A program made the translations under genes and the position numbers. Shown in pieces: positions 20,006 to 30,354 of a stretch of 64,000 nucleotides of DNA (position 1 is the stretch's first letter; each line of letters begins with the position of its first letter). The notes beneath the pieces are model-generated. The model was not told the DNA's origin, searched no databases, and saw only the letters and a list, made by a program, of their open reading frames with translations. Source of the stretch: Hormoscilla sp. GM7CHS1pb (lineage in GTDB: Bacteria > Cyanobacteriota > Cyanobacteriia > Cyanobacteriales > Desertifilaceae). Location: the NCBI GenBank assembly GCA_014323675.1, contig JACONN010000002.1:868001-932000 (forward strand), in the 5' to 3' direction.

Positions 20006-20011
20006 TTTAAC

Positions 20012-20189
20012 ACCTTTTCAGTTTGAAGAGGTTTTAGCCCGTGTCAAGACTCATCTGATTATGCGCCTGCAAAAACTTCAGGTCAAAATCAACGTTTTGC
20101 AACAGGAAATCAGACAACGTCAGCAAGTAGAAGCAGAGTTGAGACAAGCAAATGAAAGATTGCAGCGCTTTTCTCGCTATGTCAAATGA
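20012..20189 (+). pseudogene. 3' exon of a response-regulator / sensor gene
   Basis: After the intron the frame reads PFQFEEVLARVKTHLIMRL, the end of a REC receiver domain (usual context ...YITKPFQFEEVLARV), then a coiled coil QQEIRQRQQVEAELRQANERL and a stop. In cyanobacteria this coiled coil normally leads into a GGDEF or histidine kinase domain, absent here. The 5' exon with the phosphorylated Asp is also missing. Only a fragment of about 58 codons remains. Confidence 0.65.
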
Positions 20190-20287
20190 AGATAGGGCAT
20201 ACTCGTAGGGTGGGCACCGCCCACCTCTGCCATGATATACTGGAAAAGATAATTTCACCGAGATACCAGCTTACGAATTCATACTTA

Positions 20288-21213
20288 GTGCTAACTCCTA
20301 AATGGTTACAACCGGGGGATCTACTGCGGGTAGTTGTTCCTAGTGGTGCTTTGAGAGATATGATGGCTTTCTTTCAGGGTGTGGAGATTTGGAAAAAACG
20401 CGGCTATCGGGTAGAGTTGGGCACCGAATTTGCACGGCTGGCGCCGCGCTGCCGCGAACGAGAATGGGGCTATTTGGCAGGTACGGACGCCCACCGCCGT
20501 CAGCAGTTACTGGACGCCTTCAAGGATAGAGAATGTCGCGCTATTCTCTGCGCCAGAGGGGGTTACGGTAGCACCAGACTCTTGGAAGATTGGACTTGGC
20601 CCGGACAGGGGGAATCTCTTCGGGAGGGCTATCCTAAATGGTTGATTGGCTTTTCTGATATTACTGCTTTACTCTGGAGTCAATACTCCGCTGGTATTTC
20701 TGGCGTTCACGGTCCGGTACTAACGACCCTGGCCGCCGAACCACAGTGGTCTCGCGATCGCTTATTTGGCTGGGTGGAGGGACGCCCTTTGTTACCTCTG
20801 TTTGGTCGCGGTTGGGGGGCGGTCAGGTTAGTGGTATGCTGTTGCCAGGAAATCTAACTGTGGCGACTCATCTTTTGGGAACGCCCGCGCAACCTCAACT
20901 AGAAGGTGTGATTTTGGCTTTTGAGGATGTTTCTGAGGTTCCTTACCGCCTTGACAGATGTCTGACTCAATGGCGCATGACTGGGGCGATACATCAAGTT
21001 CGCGGCCTTGCTTTGGGCCGTTTTAGTCAATGTCAGTCCCCTCTCGGTATTCCTAGTTTTACTGTTGATGAAGTCCTGCACGATCGCCTCAGTAATCTCA
21101 ACTTGCCGATCGTCTCTGACCTCCCTTTTGGCCACAATGGCCCTAATGCTGCTTTGCCTGTAGGTGTCCCCGTTCACCTGGATGCTGATACTGGTAAGCT
21201 TGAGTTTGTCTAA
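20288..21213 (+). pseudogene. LD-carboxypeptidase (peptidase S66), frameshifted
   Basis: Muramoyltetrapeptide LD-carboxypeptidases remove the terminal D-Ala from murein tetrapeptides. Part 1 gives WLQPGDLLRVVVPSGALR, AILCARGGYGSTRLLEDW and WLIGFSDITALLWSQY with the nucleophile region GFSD and a following GVHGP. Part 2, in another frame, gives GMLLPGNLTVATHLLGTP and LPFGHNGPNAALPVG, which includes the late His of the triad. The shift lies at about 20812-20817, a run of six G where seven would keep the frame. Either one base was lost or it is a sequencing error. Start is uncertain; GTG 20288 is a guess, and the longer ORF from 20186 contains a dispersed repeat. Confidence 0.75.
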
Positions 21214-21247
21214 TTGTGAATTGTCTCGGGCAGGCGATCCGCCCGCC

Positions 21248-21916
21248 CTACGATTCCGACAGGCGCTGGAGAGAAAATGCTGCTGCTTGAGCCACGGGAA
21301 TATTGCTATCTTTTTGCAGGTATTTGAGGGCAGAAATGCTCTTGGAAACGGGCAGGTTGCCGAGGGCTTCAGCTAATCTTTGCCGCAGTAACCAATCTTC
21401 AGATCCAGCAAATTCTAGCAGCCGAGCGACTGATTCTATGTCGCCTATTTCACCTAAAGCGGCGATCGCGGCTTGTTGGAGCACTACTTCCGTGCTATCG
21501 AGAGCCTGGATTAAAACTTCACGGGCTCTGCTATCCTTGAGATTACCTAGGGAAACTGCGGCACTGAAGCGCACTAACCAACTGGTGTCTTCATATAATG
21601 CCCGCACTAAGGGTTTTAAGGCTCTGGCATCTTCTAAGTAGCCTAAAGCACCCGCAGCATCAGCACGAATGCCGTAGTCTGAATCTGTTTCTAGCAACTG
21701 TACTAGGATGGGAAAGCATTCCGATGTGGGTTTGACTCCCAGGGCGAAAATTGCCATCGAGCGCACGGGCAGGATTTCGTCGTACAATACCTTTTTGATT
21801 AAAGGCACGGCCTGTTCTGCTGGTACCTCCCGCAGGGCGACTAATGCTAGCAGGCGATCGCGAGAATTTTTGCTTTCTAACTGGTTTGCCAGTTCCTCTA
21901 AGTTAGGATAATTCAT
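21248..21916 (-). CDS. HEAT-repeat protein (PBS-lyase-type repeats)
   Basis: The 222-aa protein consists of six to seven helical repeats of about 30 residues, for example YGIRADAAGALGYLEDARAL, WLVRFSAAVSLGNLKDSRAR and LQQAAIAALGEIGD. In cyanobacteria, proteins of this form include phycobilin lyase subunits and NblB-like factors of phycobilisome turnover; others are simple scaffolds. No catalytic motif is visible, so no role is assigned. The frame is intact and converges with the LD-carboxypeptidase gene, 34 bp away. Confidence 0.82.
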   Translation of the reverse strand: MNYPNLEELANQLESKNSRDRLLALVALREVPAEQAVPLIKKVLYDEILPVRSMAIFALGVKPTSECFPILVQLLETDSDYGIRADAAGALGYLEDARALKPLVRALYEDTSWLVRFSAAVSLGNLKDSRAREVLIQALDSTEVVLQQAAIAALGEIGDIESVARLLEFAGSEDWLLRQRLAEALGNLPVSKSISALKYLQKDSNIPVAQAAAFSLQRLSES

Positions 21917-21936
21917 TGCCTCCGTTCTTATCCGTT

Positions 21937-22040
21937 CGTAGTCAGGACTTTAGTCCTGGCCTCGTCCGTTCGTAGTCAGGACTTTAGTCCTGGCCTCGTC
22001 AACTAGCGGTTGAGGACTAAAGTCCTCACTACAAACCACT
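21937..22040. repeat. Repeats with GGACTTTAGTCCT palindromes
   Basis: Two near-identical units (gttcgtagtcaggactttagtcctggcctcgtc) in tandem, then a variant (gaggactaaagtcctcac). The same family occurs at 13822, 14160 and in other gaps. It fills the divergent spacer between the HEAT-repeat gene and the permease and could form hairpins in either transcript. Confidence 0.75.
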
Positions 22041-22056
22041 AATAACTTACCACAAA

Positions 22057-22836
22057 ATGCGCTCTCTGAAAGTATTAGGACTATTCTGGGGAACCGCGAT
22101 CGCGGCTGTGCTAGAATACCGACTCAACTTTATCATTGCCGCCATCAGCAGCCTGAGTAATCTGGCAGGCAGCTTATTTGGGCTCTTCTTATTTTACCGC
22201 ACTGGCTATACTTTTGACGGATGGAGTTGGGCCGAAGCTCTCATAGTCATGGGTATTTTTACTTTACTTCAGGGCCTTTCTGCTACCTTCCTCATTCCCA
22301 ACCTGAATGATATAGTCAACTACGTACAGGAAGGTACGCTAGATTTTATACTCCTGAAGCAGATTAGTTCTCAATTCTGGCTTTCCACCCGCACCCTTTC
22401 CCTGTGGGGGTTGCCAGATTTGTTTTTTGGTCTAGTTATCATCGTTTATGCGGGAGAACATTTAGAACTTGGTGTTAGCAATTACCTACTGGCGATTGTG
22501 CCGCTTTTATGCGGCATTCTCAGCCTCTACAGCCTGTGGTTTATGCTGGGAGCTACTAGCATCTGGTTCGTGAAAATATACAATGTGACGGAAATGCTCA
22601 GAAGTCTGCTAGAAGCGGGGAGATACCCTCTAGTAGCCTATCCGGCTGTTTACCGCTTCTTCTTTACTTTCGTAGTTCCGGTAGCATTTTTAACGACTGT
22701 CCCCGCTGAGATGATGCTCGCGCGGGGGGAGTTTACCTGGGCGATCGGGAGTGTGGCCCTGGCCCTGGGACTGTTTTGGGCAGCGAGTGCCTTCTGGCGG
22801 TTGGCATTGCGCTTCTATACTAGCGCTTCCAGTTAA
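22057..22836 (+). CDS. ABC-2-type transporter permease
   Basis: The 259-aa protein has about six hydrophobic helices, an N-terminal LFWGTAIAAVLEYRLNFI, and the block YVQEGTLDFILLKQISSQFW, typical of the ABC-2 permease group once called DUF990. Such permeases export lipids, polymers or drugs together with a cytoplasmic ATPase, but no ATPase gene is next to it in this window. A promoter in the repeat-rich gap upstream is not evident. The frame is intact. Confidence 0.85.
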   Translation: MRSLKVLGLFWGTAIAAVLEYRLNFIIAAISSLSNLAGSLFGLFLFYRTGYTFDGWSWAEALIVMGIFTLLQGLSATFLIPNLNDIVNYVQEGTLDFILLKQISSQFWLSTRTLSLWGLPDLFFGLVIIVYAGEHLELGVSNYLLAIVPLLCGILSLYSLWFMLGATSIWFVKIYNVTEMLRSLLEAGRYPLVAYPAVYRFFFTFVVPVAFLTTVPAEMMLARGEFTWAIGSVALALGLFWAASAFWRLALRFYTSASS

Positions 22837-22909
22837 GCAATTTTTGTGGCAAAATGGATCGCAGCAAGGGCAGATTTTGCGGCCAACTACCAAGACTGGG
22901 TACAGACTC

Positions 22910-23811
22910 ATGATTATCGGCGGGCGATATGAGATCCTTAGGGAATTGGGAGAGGGAACTTTCGGGATAACTTTTCTGGCATCCGATGGGCAACTTCGTG
23001 TCCGGAGACTTTCGTTTCCGGAGACTTTCGTTTCCGGAGACTTTCGCGTCCGGAGACACCCACCCATGTCGTGCGCGGGAGCGACACGACATGGTGGGCG
23101 CTCTCGGGCACGACCAGGTCATCCCCACTGCGTTGTCAAGCAACTCAAGCTATCTAGTTTTCCTCCGTCTCTCTTGCCGTATCCCTCACGGGAGCGCCAG
23201 CCGTAGGTAAAGAATGCCTTCGACAGGGAAGCAGCGGTGCTGGAAAAGTTAGGAAGTCACCGCCAGATGCCGCAACTGCTGGCTCATTTTGAGGAAAATC
23301 AGCAATTCTATTTGGTACAAGAATATATTGAGGGAAAGGAACTCTCTCACGAAATTACTCCGGGTCAGCAGTGGCGTGAAGCGGAGACGATCGCCCTATT
23401 GCGGGAGATCCTGGAAGTGTTAGTATGGGTCCAGAAACACAATGCCATTCACCGCGACCTGAAACCGGCCAATATCATGCGCCGACAGGATGGCAAGATT
23501 GTCCTGATTGATTTTGGGGCGGTTAAAGAAATTGGCAGCCAAATACTTAACCCTCAAGGACAGGTACCTAGTACCATATTGATTGGTACTCCCGGTTACA
23601 TGCCGACCGAACAATCCCACGGTCGTCCTAGCTTCTGTAATGATATCTATGCTGTGGGGATGATTGCTATCCAGGCCCTCACTGGGTTACTCCTTACTAA
23701 TTTGGGAAAAGATATTAATAATGAAGTAGTCTGGCGCGATCGGGCACCTCATGTGAGCGATCGCCTGGCGGATATTATCGATAAAATGGTGCGCCACCAC
23801 CAAGGCGAAAG
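22910..23811 (+). pseudogene. Serine/threonine protein kinase, with inserts, frameshift and IS1 truncation
   Basis: The start MIIGGRYEILRELGEGTFGITFLA is the glycine-rich loop of a cyanobacterial Hanks-type kinase. The ATP-lysine region HPHCVVKQLK follows only after a foreign insert (about 22988-23120). A second small insert at about 23180-23215 (ctcacgggagcgccagccgtagg) shifts the frame before FDREAAVLEKLGSHRQMPQ. The catalytic loop AIHRDLKPANIMRR, IDFGAVKE and the GTPGYMPTEQ segment are conserved. The 3' end is lost at the IS1 element, where HHQGERVVINM ends inside the IS. Without the inserts it would be a normal kinase domain. Confidence 0.85.
22997..23100. repeat. 16-bp tandem repeat and hairpin inside the kinase gene
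   Basis: TTTCGTTTCCGGAGAC or a close variant occurs four times in tandem (about 22997-23056). It is followed by arms cacccatgtcgtg / cacgacatggtggg that can pair. It splits the kinase between the glycine loop and the ATP-binding lysine. The hairpin arms resemble those inserted in the dead IS630 transposase near 10313-10435. Confidence 0.75.
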
Positions 23812-24827
23812 GGTAGTGATAAATATGTAGTGATATAACATTTTATCCCTCTATTAATCCTTGCTTTTCAAAGGGATAATATAACATTTTTCATTACCAT
23901 TGATAAGTTTAATTTATCAAAAATATCAGAGATAATCATGTATAATTAGTTGTCACAATGCTATATTGTTATTGGTAAAAACAATGTCTAAATTTATGAA
24001 CACATCATCAGATTTATGCTTGCGACCTTCTTGTCCCCACTGTCAAAGTGAGCGAACAGTAAAAAACGGTAGGGGCGAAGCATTCGGGGCTAAAAATTTC
24101 GTCTCCGTTGCCGTCATTTTGCCCGAAGGCTTCGCCCCTCCATAACAAAAAGCAAAAACATAAGTGTAAAGACTGTGGCAGGCAATTTGTTGAAAACCCT
24201 ACCAATAAAACGATATCATCAGAAACAAAAAAGAAAATAGATGGCCTTTTACTTGAGAGAATTTCTTGAGCTGGAATTGCACGTCAAGTTGGAGTTTCCA
24301 AAACTTTGCTCCAAGATTATGTTAATAAAAAATCTGCGGAAACTCCGCGTGAGATAAAGGTTTTAGACAAGCCAAAAGGGAAAATGACTATTGAATGTGA
24401 TGAAATGTGGTCTTTTGTGGAGAATAAAGAAAATAAGCAATGGATTTGGTTAGCGTTAGATACAAAAACTAGAGAAATAGTTGGAGTTTATGTGGGCGAG
24501 CGCAGTCGGGAATCGGCAAAAAAATTGTGGAAATCTTTACCTCCTGTTTATCGGCAATGTGCAGTTTTTTACACAGATTTTTGGGAAGCTTATAACACAG
24601 TAATCCCCAAAAAACGTCATAAACCAGTAGGTAAAGAAACTGGAAAAACTAATCATATTGAAAGGCTAAACAACACATTAAGACAAAGAATTAGTCGTTT
24701 GGTTCGTAAAACATTATCATTCTCCAAGAAACTAGAAAATCACATCGGAGCTATTTGGTATTTTGTACATTATTACAACAAATGTTTATCGGGATAGATA
24801 ATGCATCACTACATATTTATCACCACC
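23812..24827 (+). mobile_element. IS1-family insertion sequence, copy B
   Basis: The 1016-bp copy reads as the reverse complement of 1488-2503, and every stretch I compared is identical. The flanks do not match: GGCGAAAG before and GAATGGCA after, so there is no target duplication. The left flank is the kinase and the right flank is the middle of a PKS acyltransferase. This fits an IS-adjacent deletion or a recombination event that removed the kinase 3' end and the KS-AT part of the PKS. Confidence 0.9.
23984..24797 (+). pseudogene. IS1-family transposase, copy B, same lesions as copy A
   Basis: The ATG at 23984 opens the zinc-finger InsA-like region (CPHCQSERTVKNG), which is broken by a roughly 74-bp palindrome-ended insert (about 24069-24142). 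It resumes as KCKDCGRQFVENPTNKT, then TGA replaces a probable Trp (ERIS-stop-AGIARQVG). The catalytic part 24306-24797 is open and identical in sequence to copy A. See copy A for catalytic residues. Confidence 0.8.
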
Positions 24828-27800
24828 GAATGGCAGCAGATGCTGTCCAGTTTAGGACAGTTATATGTGCTGGGCTTCCGAGTAGATTGGTCTGGGTTTG
24901 ACAGAGATTACGTGCGTCGGAAAGTAGCAGTGCCTACTTATCCATTCGGGAGGGAACGTTATTGGATAGAAAATATAAATAAAAATCAGAAAAGGCGGTA
25001 TCTGTCGAAAAAAAGCCACCCTCTGTTAGGTGAAAGATTTAATTTTGCAGGAGAACAACAGGTTTTTGAAACATATATAGAGGAAAAGGAACCCAGCTAC
25101 CTCAGCCACCACAAGGTGTTCGAGAAAACCTTATTTCCCATAACAGCATATTTGGAAATGGCAGTGTCAGCAGCCAGGGACAGATTTAAGACTGAGAGTG
25201 TCTTAGTAGAAGACCTAGTAATTGAACGTGGCTTGAGTTTGTCCTCCGGAGAACAAAAAAAAGTGCAGACGATATTGAATCCTTTAGATAAACAAGGTTA
25301 TAAATTGCAAATATTTAGCCAGGGGTCAAGTGAAAGTGAAGAGAGTGAACTGTGGCATTCCCATGCAAAAGGGAAAATAAAACCCTTGCAGGCTGAGGAA
25401 AGTAAAGTAGACATAGAAAAGTACAGAGGTGATTGCGATCGAGCCATAGAAGTCAAGCAACATTATCAAAAATGTCGGGAAATAGGGATTGACTACGGCA
25501 GCAGTTTCCAAGGCATTCAAAGTTTGCGAACGGGTGCTTCCCAAGCGCTAGCGCAGATAAAGTTACCCCAAGAGTTGGCAGGAGAAGCAGGGTTGGTTGC
25601 TGCTAGCAGATAAAGAAGGCATTGCCAAAAAGTTGGCGTCCCAACTGCGCTCAGTGGGAGAAGTTTGTACATTGGTATTTGCAGGAGAGCAATATCAACA
25701 GATAGGGGCAGAAGAATTTACCATTAACCCCGATAACCCAGAAGAAATGGAGCAAGTGGTAGAGACCTTCGCAGCCAAAAATCAGTCTCTAGATGGAGTA
25801 GTCCAATGTTGGACGACGAAAGGGGGAGTGGGGGAAAATATTAACTCTCAGGAATTGGCAAAATTATCAAAACAGGGGTGCGGCACTACCTTATTTTTGG
25901 TACAAGCATTAGTAAAAAGGGGATGGTCCCAACCGCCACGGTTGTGGTTAGCGACGTCAGGCTCTCAAGCAGTACCCGGAGATATCCCGGTAATCCCAGG
26001 AGTCAGTCAATCTTCAGTATGGGGAATGGGAAAAACGATCGCCTTGGAACACCCAGAGCTAAACTGCAGGCGGGTAGATTTAGATCCAAACCAGACGGTA
26101 GAGCAGCAAGCAGATGTACTTTTCCAGGAAGTTTGGTCGTCCGATAGAGAAGACCAGGTAGCATTGCGAGGAGACTCTCGTTACGTGCCTCGGTTAGTTG
26201 CAAGTCATCATTGTCAAGCAGCAGCAGTCCGATGTCTTCCGGATGCATGGCAAAAACCCGGAAGACATCGGCAACTGAAAATCCCATCAGAACCTTTCAG
26301 ACTGGCGATGTCAGAGAGGGGAAATTTAGACAACTTAACCCTAGAGCCATTAACCAGGCTTGCTCCAGCAGCAGGAGAGGTAGAAATTAAAGTTAAAACC
26401 ACGGGACTGAATTTTCGCGACGTGCTGATAGCTTTGAATATATATCCGGGAACTCCGATAATGGGTGGAGATTGTGCGGGGGAAATAGTGGCTGTGGGCC
26501 CAGGAGTTAAAGAGTTTCAGGTGGGAGACGCGGTGATGGCAATGGCTCTGGGAAGCTTTAGTCAATACATCACCATTAATGCGACGTCAGTCGCGCTCAA
26601 ACCAGAAAAGATGAGCTTTGCAGAAGCGGCATCCATTCCAGTTAATTTTTTAACAGCCTATTATGCTCTGCATCATTTAGCTGAGATATCAGCAGGCGAT
26701 CGGGTTTTAATCCATGCAGCAGCGTCCGGGACGGGTATGGCGGCAGTGCAAATTGCCCAGAACGCAGGGGCGGAAGTGTTTGCAACGGCGAGTCTACCCA
26801 AGTGGGAAACTCTGCAACGGATGGGAGTAAAGCATGTAATGAACTCCCGCACAGTAGAGTTTGCGGACAAAATAATGGAAAGCACTCAAGGAAAAGGGGT
26901 AAACATCGTACTAAACTCTCTGACATCAGGGGAATTTATTAGCAAAAGCCTCTCAGTCCTGAGCCCTGAAGGTAAGTTCGTGGAACTAGCGGTGCGGGAT
27001 ATTTGGGACGCCGAGCAAATGAAACAGAATAAGTCAGAGATAGCCTACTCGATAGTGGATATGACCAAAATAGCTCGGGAACAACCAGAGTTAATCCGCT
27101 CGATGTTCCAGGAGTTGATAGAGAAGTTCGATCGGGGTTGGCTAAAACCGCCACCATTAAAGCTATTCCCCATAGAGTCGGCGATCGACGCCTTCCGTTA
27201 CATGCAACAAGCCAAGCATATTGGTAAGATTGTGGTCACTCAAACAGCAGGACCTGATGATGGTGCCAGTGAAAAGCCTTTGAGTTTCCGCTCTGATGCT
27301 ACATACTTGATTACGGGAGGTATGGGAGGTTTAGGTTTGCTGGTGTCCCGTTGGATGGTGGAACGGGGAGCGAAGCATTTAGTATTGGTAGGACGCAGTA
27401 CGCCGGATGCTGCTGCTAGGCAGAAAATAACTTCCTTAGAAAAAGCAGGAGCCTCGGTGGTAGTGGAAAAAGCAGACGTGTCAGATGTAGAATCCGATAG
27501 TTGAGTGCTGCAGAATATAGAGCAGTCAAGGATTCCCTTAGCAGGGGTGATGCATGGGGCAGGTATGTTATCGGATGGCGTCCTCCAAAACCAGAGTTGG
27601 CAGAGTTTTGCCCAGGTGATGGTTCCGAAAGTGGAAGGTGGTTGGCTTTTGCATAAATTAACCCAAAACCAGCCATTGGACTTTTTTGTACTGTTTTCTT
27701 CGGCAGCATCGCTTTTGGGTTCAGCAGGTCAAGGAAATCATTCGGCAGCGAATGGGTTTCTAGATGGTTTAGCCCATTATCGTCGCAGTATGGGTTACCG

Positions 27801-28484
27801 GGGTTGAGCATACATTGGGGTCCGATTTCTCAAATAGGAGAAGCAGCAGAACGCGGTGCAGATGTCAGGTTCCAGCAGCAGGGGATGGGGGCGATCGCAC
27901 CCGCTCAGGTGCTAGAGTCACTAGAGCTGCTAATGGGTAGTGCCAGTGTGGAAGTAGCGGTGGTACCTCTTGATTGGTCTGCGTGGCAAGACAGAGTGGC
28001 AAAATGGCCGTTTTTGGCAGAGTGGAAACAAACAGCCACGGCAACTGCTGAGACTGGGAAATTAGGGTTGATACAGCAGTTGAAACAGGCGGTCAAGAGC
28101 GAACGAAGAGAGATGTTAGTGGGTCACGTGCGCAGTCAAGTAGCAGAGGTATTAGGCTTCAGTTCAGCTCTAGATATTGATTTAACAAAGGGTTTTTTTG
28201 ACTTGGGAATAGATTCGTTAACGGCTGTGGAGTTGAGGAATCGTTTGCAAAAAAACTTGGGCTGCAATTTACCATCGACTTTAACCTTTAAATATCCAAC
28301 CACGAATGCTTTAGTAGATTATTTATTTGAGTTGCTGTTAGGGGTAGAAACAGATGAGGAACAGACAGTCAAGCGGAAAGAACCCAAGGAGGTTCAGGTA
28401 ACCAGTCAGTCCAATATAGAGGATTTGTCTGATGAGGAAACAGAAAAATCACTGCTAAACGTATTAGATAAGCTGGGGTATTGA
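24828..28484 (+). pseudogene. Type I polyketide synthase module (AT tail-partial DH-ER-KR-ACP), truncated
   Basis: The left edge is IS1 copy B; the KS and most of the AT are missing. Visible in order: the end of AT (RRKVAVPTYPFGRERYW, about 24918-24965); DH N-terminal half with SHPLLGERFNF and SYLSHHKVFEKTLFP; a junction at about 25590-25600 where some 150 residues are deleted out of frame; ER (LNFRDVLIALNIYPG, HAAASGTGMAAVQIAQ); KR (YLITGGMGGLG); ACP with GIDSLTAVEL near 28195-28225; and a C-terminal tail ending LLNVLDKLGY that may be a docking element. Further lesions are TGA at 27502-27504 and a one-base shift at about 27800. In the KR, GQGNHSAAN stands where the catalytic Tyr motif GNYSAAN is expected. 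The gene is not functional as read. Confidence 0.88.
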
Positions 28485-28494
28485 GCAAAAGATT

Positions 28495-30354
28495 ATGACT
28501 ACAGAAAAAAATCAGGTTTCATCGGCGATGAAACGAGCTCTGCAAGCGTTAGAAAATATGCAAGCTCGCGTCGAAGCAATAGAATATGCAAGACGGGAAC
28601 CAATAGCCATTATTGGTATGGGATGTCGCTTTCCCGGAGATGCAAACAGTCCCGAGCAATTCTGGAATCTTTTACATAATGGAGTTGATGCCATAACTGA
28701 AGTTCCACCAGACAGATGGAATATTGATGAATACTATGACCCCGATCCAGAAGCTCCCGGCAAAATTTACACGCGAAATGCAGGATTTTTACATGATATA
28801 GATCTATTCGATCCTCAATTCTTTGGCATTTCTCCCAGAGAAGCTATTAGCCTTGACCCTCAACACCGCTTGCTGTTAGAAGTGAGTTGGTCCGCATTAG
28901 AACACGGTGGCATAGCGCCCCAAAATTTGGAAAATAGCCAGACAGGAATCTTTTTTGGCATTACACAAACTGAATATAGCAGATTGGCACTAGCCAACGG
29001 AGATCGCCACGAACAGCTAAGTATCTATGACGGCACGGGGAATGGTTTGTCTTTTGCATCAGGTCGTCTTTCTTATTTTCTCGGCACGCAAGGTCCGAAT
29101 ATGCCTATTGATACAGCCTGTTCTTCTTCTTTGGTAGCAGTACACCTAGCATGTCAGAGTTTGCGTACTGGAGAGTCTGATTTGGGAATAGCTGGAGGCG
29201 TGAACCTCCAGCTATTTCCAGAAATAACAATGTTTTTATCGCGATCGAAGGCCCTTTCTCCAGATGGCAGATGCAAGACCTTTGATGCTAGTGCAGATGG
29301 GTTTGGTCGTAGTGAGGGTTGTGGAGTGGTTATCTTGAAACGACTATCGGATGCCCTCGCAGATGGAGACAAAATTTGGGCTGTGATTAGAGGTTCAGCA
29401 GTTAACCATGATGGTGCGAGTAGTGGTTTAACTGTTCCCAATCAAACAGCTCAGGAGAAATTGCTTGCTCAAGCCCTGACCAATGCTAAGGCAGACCCAA
29501 CAGAAGTCAGTTATGTGGAAGCACATGGTACCGGTACATCTCTGGGAGACCCGATCGAAGTGGGAGCTTTGGCATCGGTCTTATGTGCCAATCGTTCGGG
29601 CTCTAATCCTTTAGCGATCGGTTCAGTGAAAACCAATCTCGGTCATTTAGAGGCGGCGGCTGGAATTGTGGGTCTGATTAAAGTAGTGCTGTCACTGCAT
29701 CACGAGGAAATACCTCCTCATTTGCACTATCTTTCGCCAAATCCTCACATCGAGTGGGATGCATTGCCTCTGGTGGTTCCCACCTCAGCAAGACCTTGGC
29801 CTCGATCTGAGAAACCGAGAATTGCAGGGGTTAGTTCTTTTGGCATGAGTGGGACTAATGCTCATGTTGTATTGGAGGAAGCGCCAGCACCAGTTACAAC
29901 TCAAAAGTTGAAAGTTGAAAATCAACGTCCGGTGCATATATTAACTCTGTCCGCCAAGACAGAAAAAGCTCTGGAAAAGCTAGTGAGTAGTTATCATAAT
30001 TATCTGGAAATGCATCCAGAATTGGAACTAGCAGATATATGCTATACTGCAAACATAGGCAGAGCCCATTTCAACCATAGACTCGCAGTTATCGCTGCTA
30101 ACAAACAAGAATTGGCAGAAAAACTGCAACAGTACCAAGCAGAAGAAGAAGTAGTTGGAGTATTCTATGGAAAACAGGACAAAACGAATTCATCCAAAGT
30201 TGCCTTCCTCTTCACAGGTCAAGGTTCTCAATATATCAACATGGGACTGCAACTCTATCAACAAGAGCCTGTATTCCGCGAAGCAATAGACCAATGTAAC
30301 TACATTCTCAATTCAGAACTAGAACAGCCTAAGCGTAAAAATTATCTATCCTGA
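28495..30354 (+). other. Segment: ketosynthase and start of acyltransferase
   Basis: The N-terminus (residues 1-35) is a coiled coil (ALQALENMQARVEAIEYARR), usual before a KS and able to dock with the upstream PKS. The KS spans about residues 36-460: DTACSSSLVAVH with the active Cys, VEAHGTGTSLGDP and GSVKTNLGHLEAAAG with the two His. The AT begins with VAFLFTGQGSQY at about 570. The frame ends at 30354; a one-base change near 30330 (cctaagcgtaaaaatt) leads to the frame KIIYPETTDNSKLDQTAYTQPALFAIEYAL that joins the next segment. Confidence 0.9.

Larger units (their letters stand above)
17269..20011 (+). mobile_element. 5'-truncated group II intron (outer member of a twintron)
   Basis: The 3' part is complete: domain V at about 19937-19980 (GAGCCGGATGAAGCGAAAGT ... 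CCGGTTTTGAAG) is followed by a domain VI stem with a likely branch A seven bases before the 3' end ...GTTTAAC at 20011. The next bases (acct ttt cag) resume a response-regulator frame. The 5' ribozyme domains I-III and the first codons of the maturase are missing; the left edge is the ISKra4 right end. It therefore cannot self-splice. Confidence 0.8.

Noticed and set aside
1488..24827. Simple inversion between the two IS1 copies
   Set aside because: Copy A keeps matching target repeats on both sides, so its flanks were not exchanged.
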